Assembly: GCA_964649815.1 (NCBI GenBank) | Contig: CAZYQC010000075.1 | Location: forward strand, 1-13,020 | Source of the DNA: G013214665 sp964649815 | Lineage (GTDB): Bacteria; Pseudomonadota; Alphaproteobacteria; Rhodobacterales; Rhodobacteraceae | DNA length: 13,020 nucleotides | Reading direction: 5' to 3' | Shown here: piece by piece, positions 11,961 to 13,020 of the stretch | Layout: the number at the start of each line of letters is the position of its first letter | Position numbering within the stretch: the stretch's first letter is position 1 | Translations under genes and position numbers: made by a program | The notes under the pieces: generated by a model | Told to the model about the DNA's origin: nothing | Seen by the model: only the letters and a program-made list of their open reading frames with translations | The model's database searches: none

Positions 11961-13020
11961 ATGAACCGCATCGACAAGCTTGAAACCTTCACCACACCAG
12001 ATGTGGGATTTGTCCGCGTTACTCTGGAAGACGGCGCAACCGGCTGGGGTCAGGTGTCGACCTATCACGCGGACATCACCTGCCAGGTGCTGCACCGCCA
12101 GGTGGCCCCTTGGGTGCTTGGCCAGGACAGCACCGATCTTGACGATCTGTTGGACCGCGTCACCGAGCGCGAGCATAAGTTTCCCGGCAGCTACCTCCGC
12201 CGCGCGATGAGCGGCCTGGACACGGCGATTTGGGATATGCGCGGCAAGCGGGCCGAGAAACCGGTCGTCTCGCTGCTTGGCGGATCGCCCGGACCGATCC
12301 GCGCCTATGCCTCGTCGATGCGCCGCGATATCACCCCTCGGGACGAAGCGGACCGGCTGCGCAAAATCCGCGACGCGCAGGGGTTTACCGCCTTCAAAAT
12401 GCGCGCCGGTTCAGAGGTGGGGCGCAACCAGGATGAATGGCCCGGCCGCACCGAAGAGATCATCCCCACCATGCGCAAAGCCCTGCCCGACTGCGCGCTG
12501 CTGATTGACGCCAATTCCTGCTACACGCCCGACCGCGCGATCGAGGTTGGGCGTATCCTCGAAGACAACGGCTTTTGCCACTACGAAGAGCCCTGCCCCT
12601 ATTGGGAGCTTGAGCAAACCAAACAGGTGACCGACGCGCTCACCATCGATGTCACCGGCGGAGAGCAAGATTGCGATCTTCCGACCTGGCGCCGCATGAT
12701 CGATATGCGCGCCGTCGACATCGTCCAACCGGATGTGATGTATCTGGGCGGTCTGTCCCGCACGTTGCGCGTCTGCCGCATGGCCCAAGACGCGGGCCTC
12801 CCCGTCACGCCACATTCCGCCAACCTCTCGCTGGTGACCCTCGTCACCATGCACCTCTTACGCGCCATTCCGAACGCCGGAAAATACCTGGAATTCGCAA
12901 TCGAAGGCCCCGAGTATTACCCCTGGCAATACGACATCTTCGAAGAAAGCCCCTTCGCCATCGAAAACGGCCACGCCACCGTCACCGACACCCCCGGCTG
13001 GGGCATAAACATCTCCCCCA
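11961..13020 (+). CDS. Mandelate racemase/muconate lactonizing enzyme family protein, 3' truncated
   Basis: An enolase-superfamily enzyme, probably an acid-sugar dehydratase or a racemase. It is open to the window end with 353 codons visible, so probably only the last few residues to tens of residues are missing. The start at 11961 follows a GGGGACGAAG stretch directly upstream. The N-terminal capping domain covers about 1-120 and the barrel follows. Catalytic features of the mandelate racemase subgroup: K146-M-R148 at the end of the second strand (K-x-R, where many members have K-x-K), metal ligands D183 (I-D-A-N), E209 (Y-E-E-P) and E235 (G-G-E-Q), and the general-base dyad D258 (Q-P-D) and H285 (T-P-H-S-A-N). 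It acts after or before the GMC enzyme encoded nine bases upstream. Substrate is unknown. Confidence 0.92.
   Translation, partial: MNRIDKLETFTTPDVGFVRVTLEDGATGWGQVSTYHADITCQVLHRQVAPWVLGQDSTDLDDLLDRVTEREHKFPGSYLRRAMSGLDTAIWDMRGKRAEKPVVSLLGGSPGPIRAYASSMRRDITPRDEADRLRKIRDAQGFTAFKMRAGSEVGRNQDEWPGRTEEIIPTMRKALPDCALLIDANSCYTPDRAIEVGRILEDNGFCHYEEPCPYWELEQTKQVTDALTIDVTGGEQDCDLPTWRRMIDMRAVDIVQPDVMYLGGLSRTLRVCRMAQDAGLPVTPHSANLSLVTLVTMHLLRAIPNAGKYLEFAIEGPEYYPWQYDIFEESPFAIENGHATVTDTPGWGINISP

Noticed and set aside
1..13020. Mobile element, prophage remnant or CRISPR array
   Set aside because: No transposase, integrase, terminal repeats, spaced direct repeats or compositional break was seen; the tRNA has no adjacent integrase or repeated 3' fragment in the window.

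Overview
The window looks like chromosomal DNA from an alphaproteobacterium of the Roseobacter/Rhodobacter group (Rhodobacteraceae). The G+C content is high and fairly even, genes are packed tightly on both strands, and several proteins are closest in style to marine roseobacter versions. These include the small corrinoid protein with its DUF1638 partner, the purM-purN-rnd order, and the EnvZ-like kinase with the R-W-L-K-R-Y start. No transposase, integrase, phage gene, CRISPR array or rRNA is visible. No stretch of more than about 120 bases lacks a gene.

Left part (1-5133), mostly housekeeping. The window opens inside a cobalamin-binding corrinoid protein, followed on the same strand by a DUF1638 protein. 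In relatives this pair belongs to a split B12-dependent methionine synthase system. A SufE-type Fe-S assembly protein lies tail to tail with DUF1638. A small lipoprotein gene of unknown function follows, tail to tail with an RNase D gene. RNase D is last in a minus-strand series purM-purN-rnd (de novo purine synthesis plus a 3'-5' exoribonuclease).

Middle part (5238-8100). A tRNA with anticodon CAU, more likely the lysidine-modified tRNA-Ile2 than elongator tRNA-Met, is read on the plus strand. An EnvZ-like sensor kinase runs towards it from the right. The kinase reading frame enters the antisense strand of the tRNA and finds its stop codon in the anticodon loop. Divergent from the kinase is a metallo-beta-lactamase-fold hydrolase, which converges on an Lrp/AsnC regulator.

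Right part (8199-13020), accessory metabolism. An MFS transporter is divergent from the Lrp regulator. A GcvA-type LysR regulator is divergent from a two-gene unit: an FAD-dependent GMC alcohol dehydrogenase and an enolase-superfamily (mandelate racemase-type) enzyme cut by the window end. This is probably a small regulated catabolic unit, with an alcohol or sugar-acid oxidation and an acid-sugar dehydration or racemisation step. The substrate cannot be read from the sequence.

A recurring theme is very tight convergent gene ends. Opposing stop codons share CTAG at 1189-1192, abut as TGATCA at 2246-2251, and sit in the two arms of one perfect hairpin at 9344-9361. I did not find a clearly new multi-gene system. 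The items most worth following up are the corrinoid/DUF1638 pair, the kinase/tRNA antisense overlap, and the LysR-GMC-enolase unit of unknown substrate.
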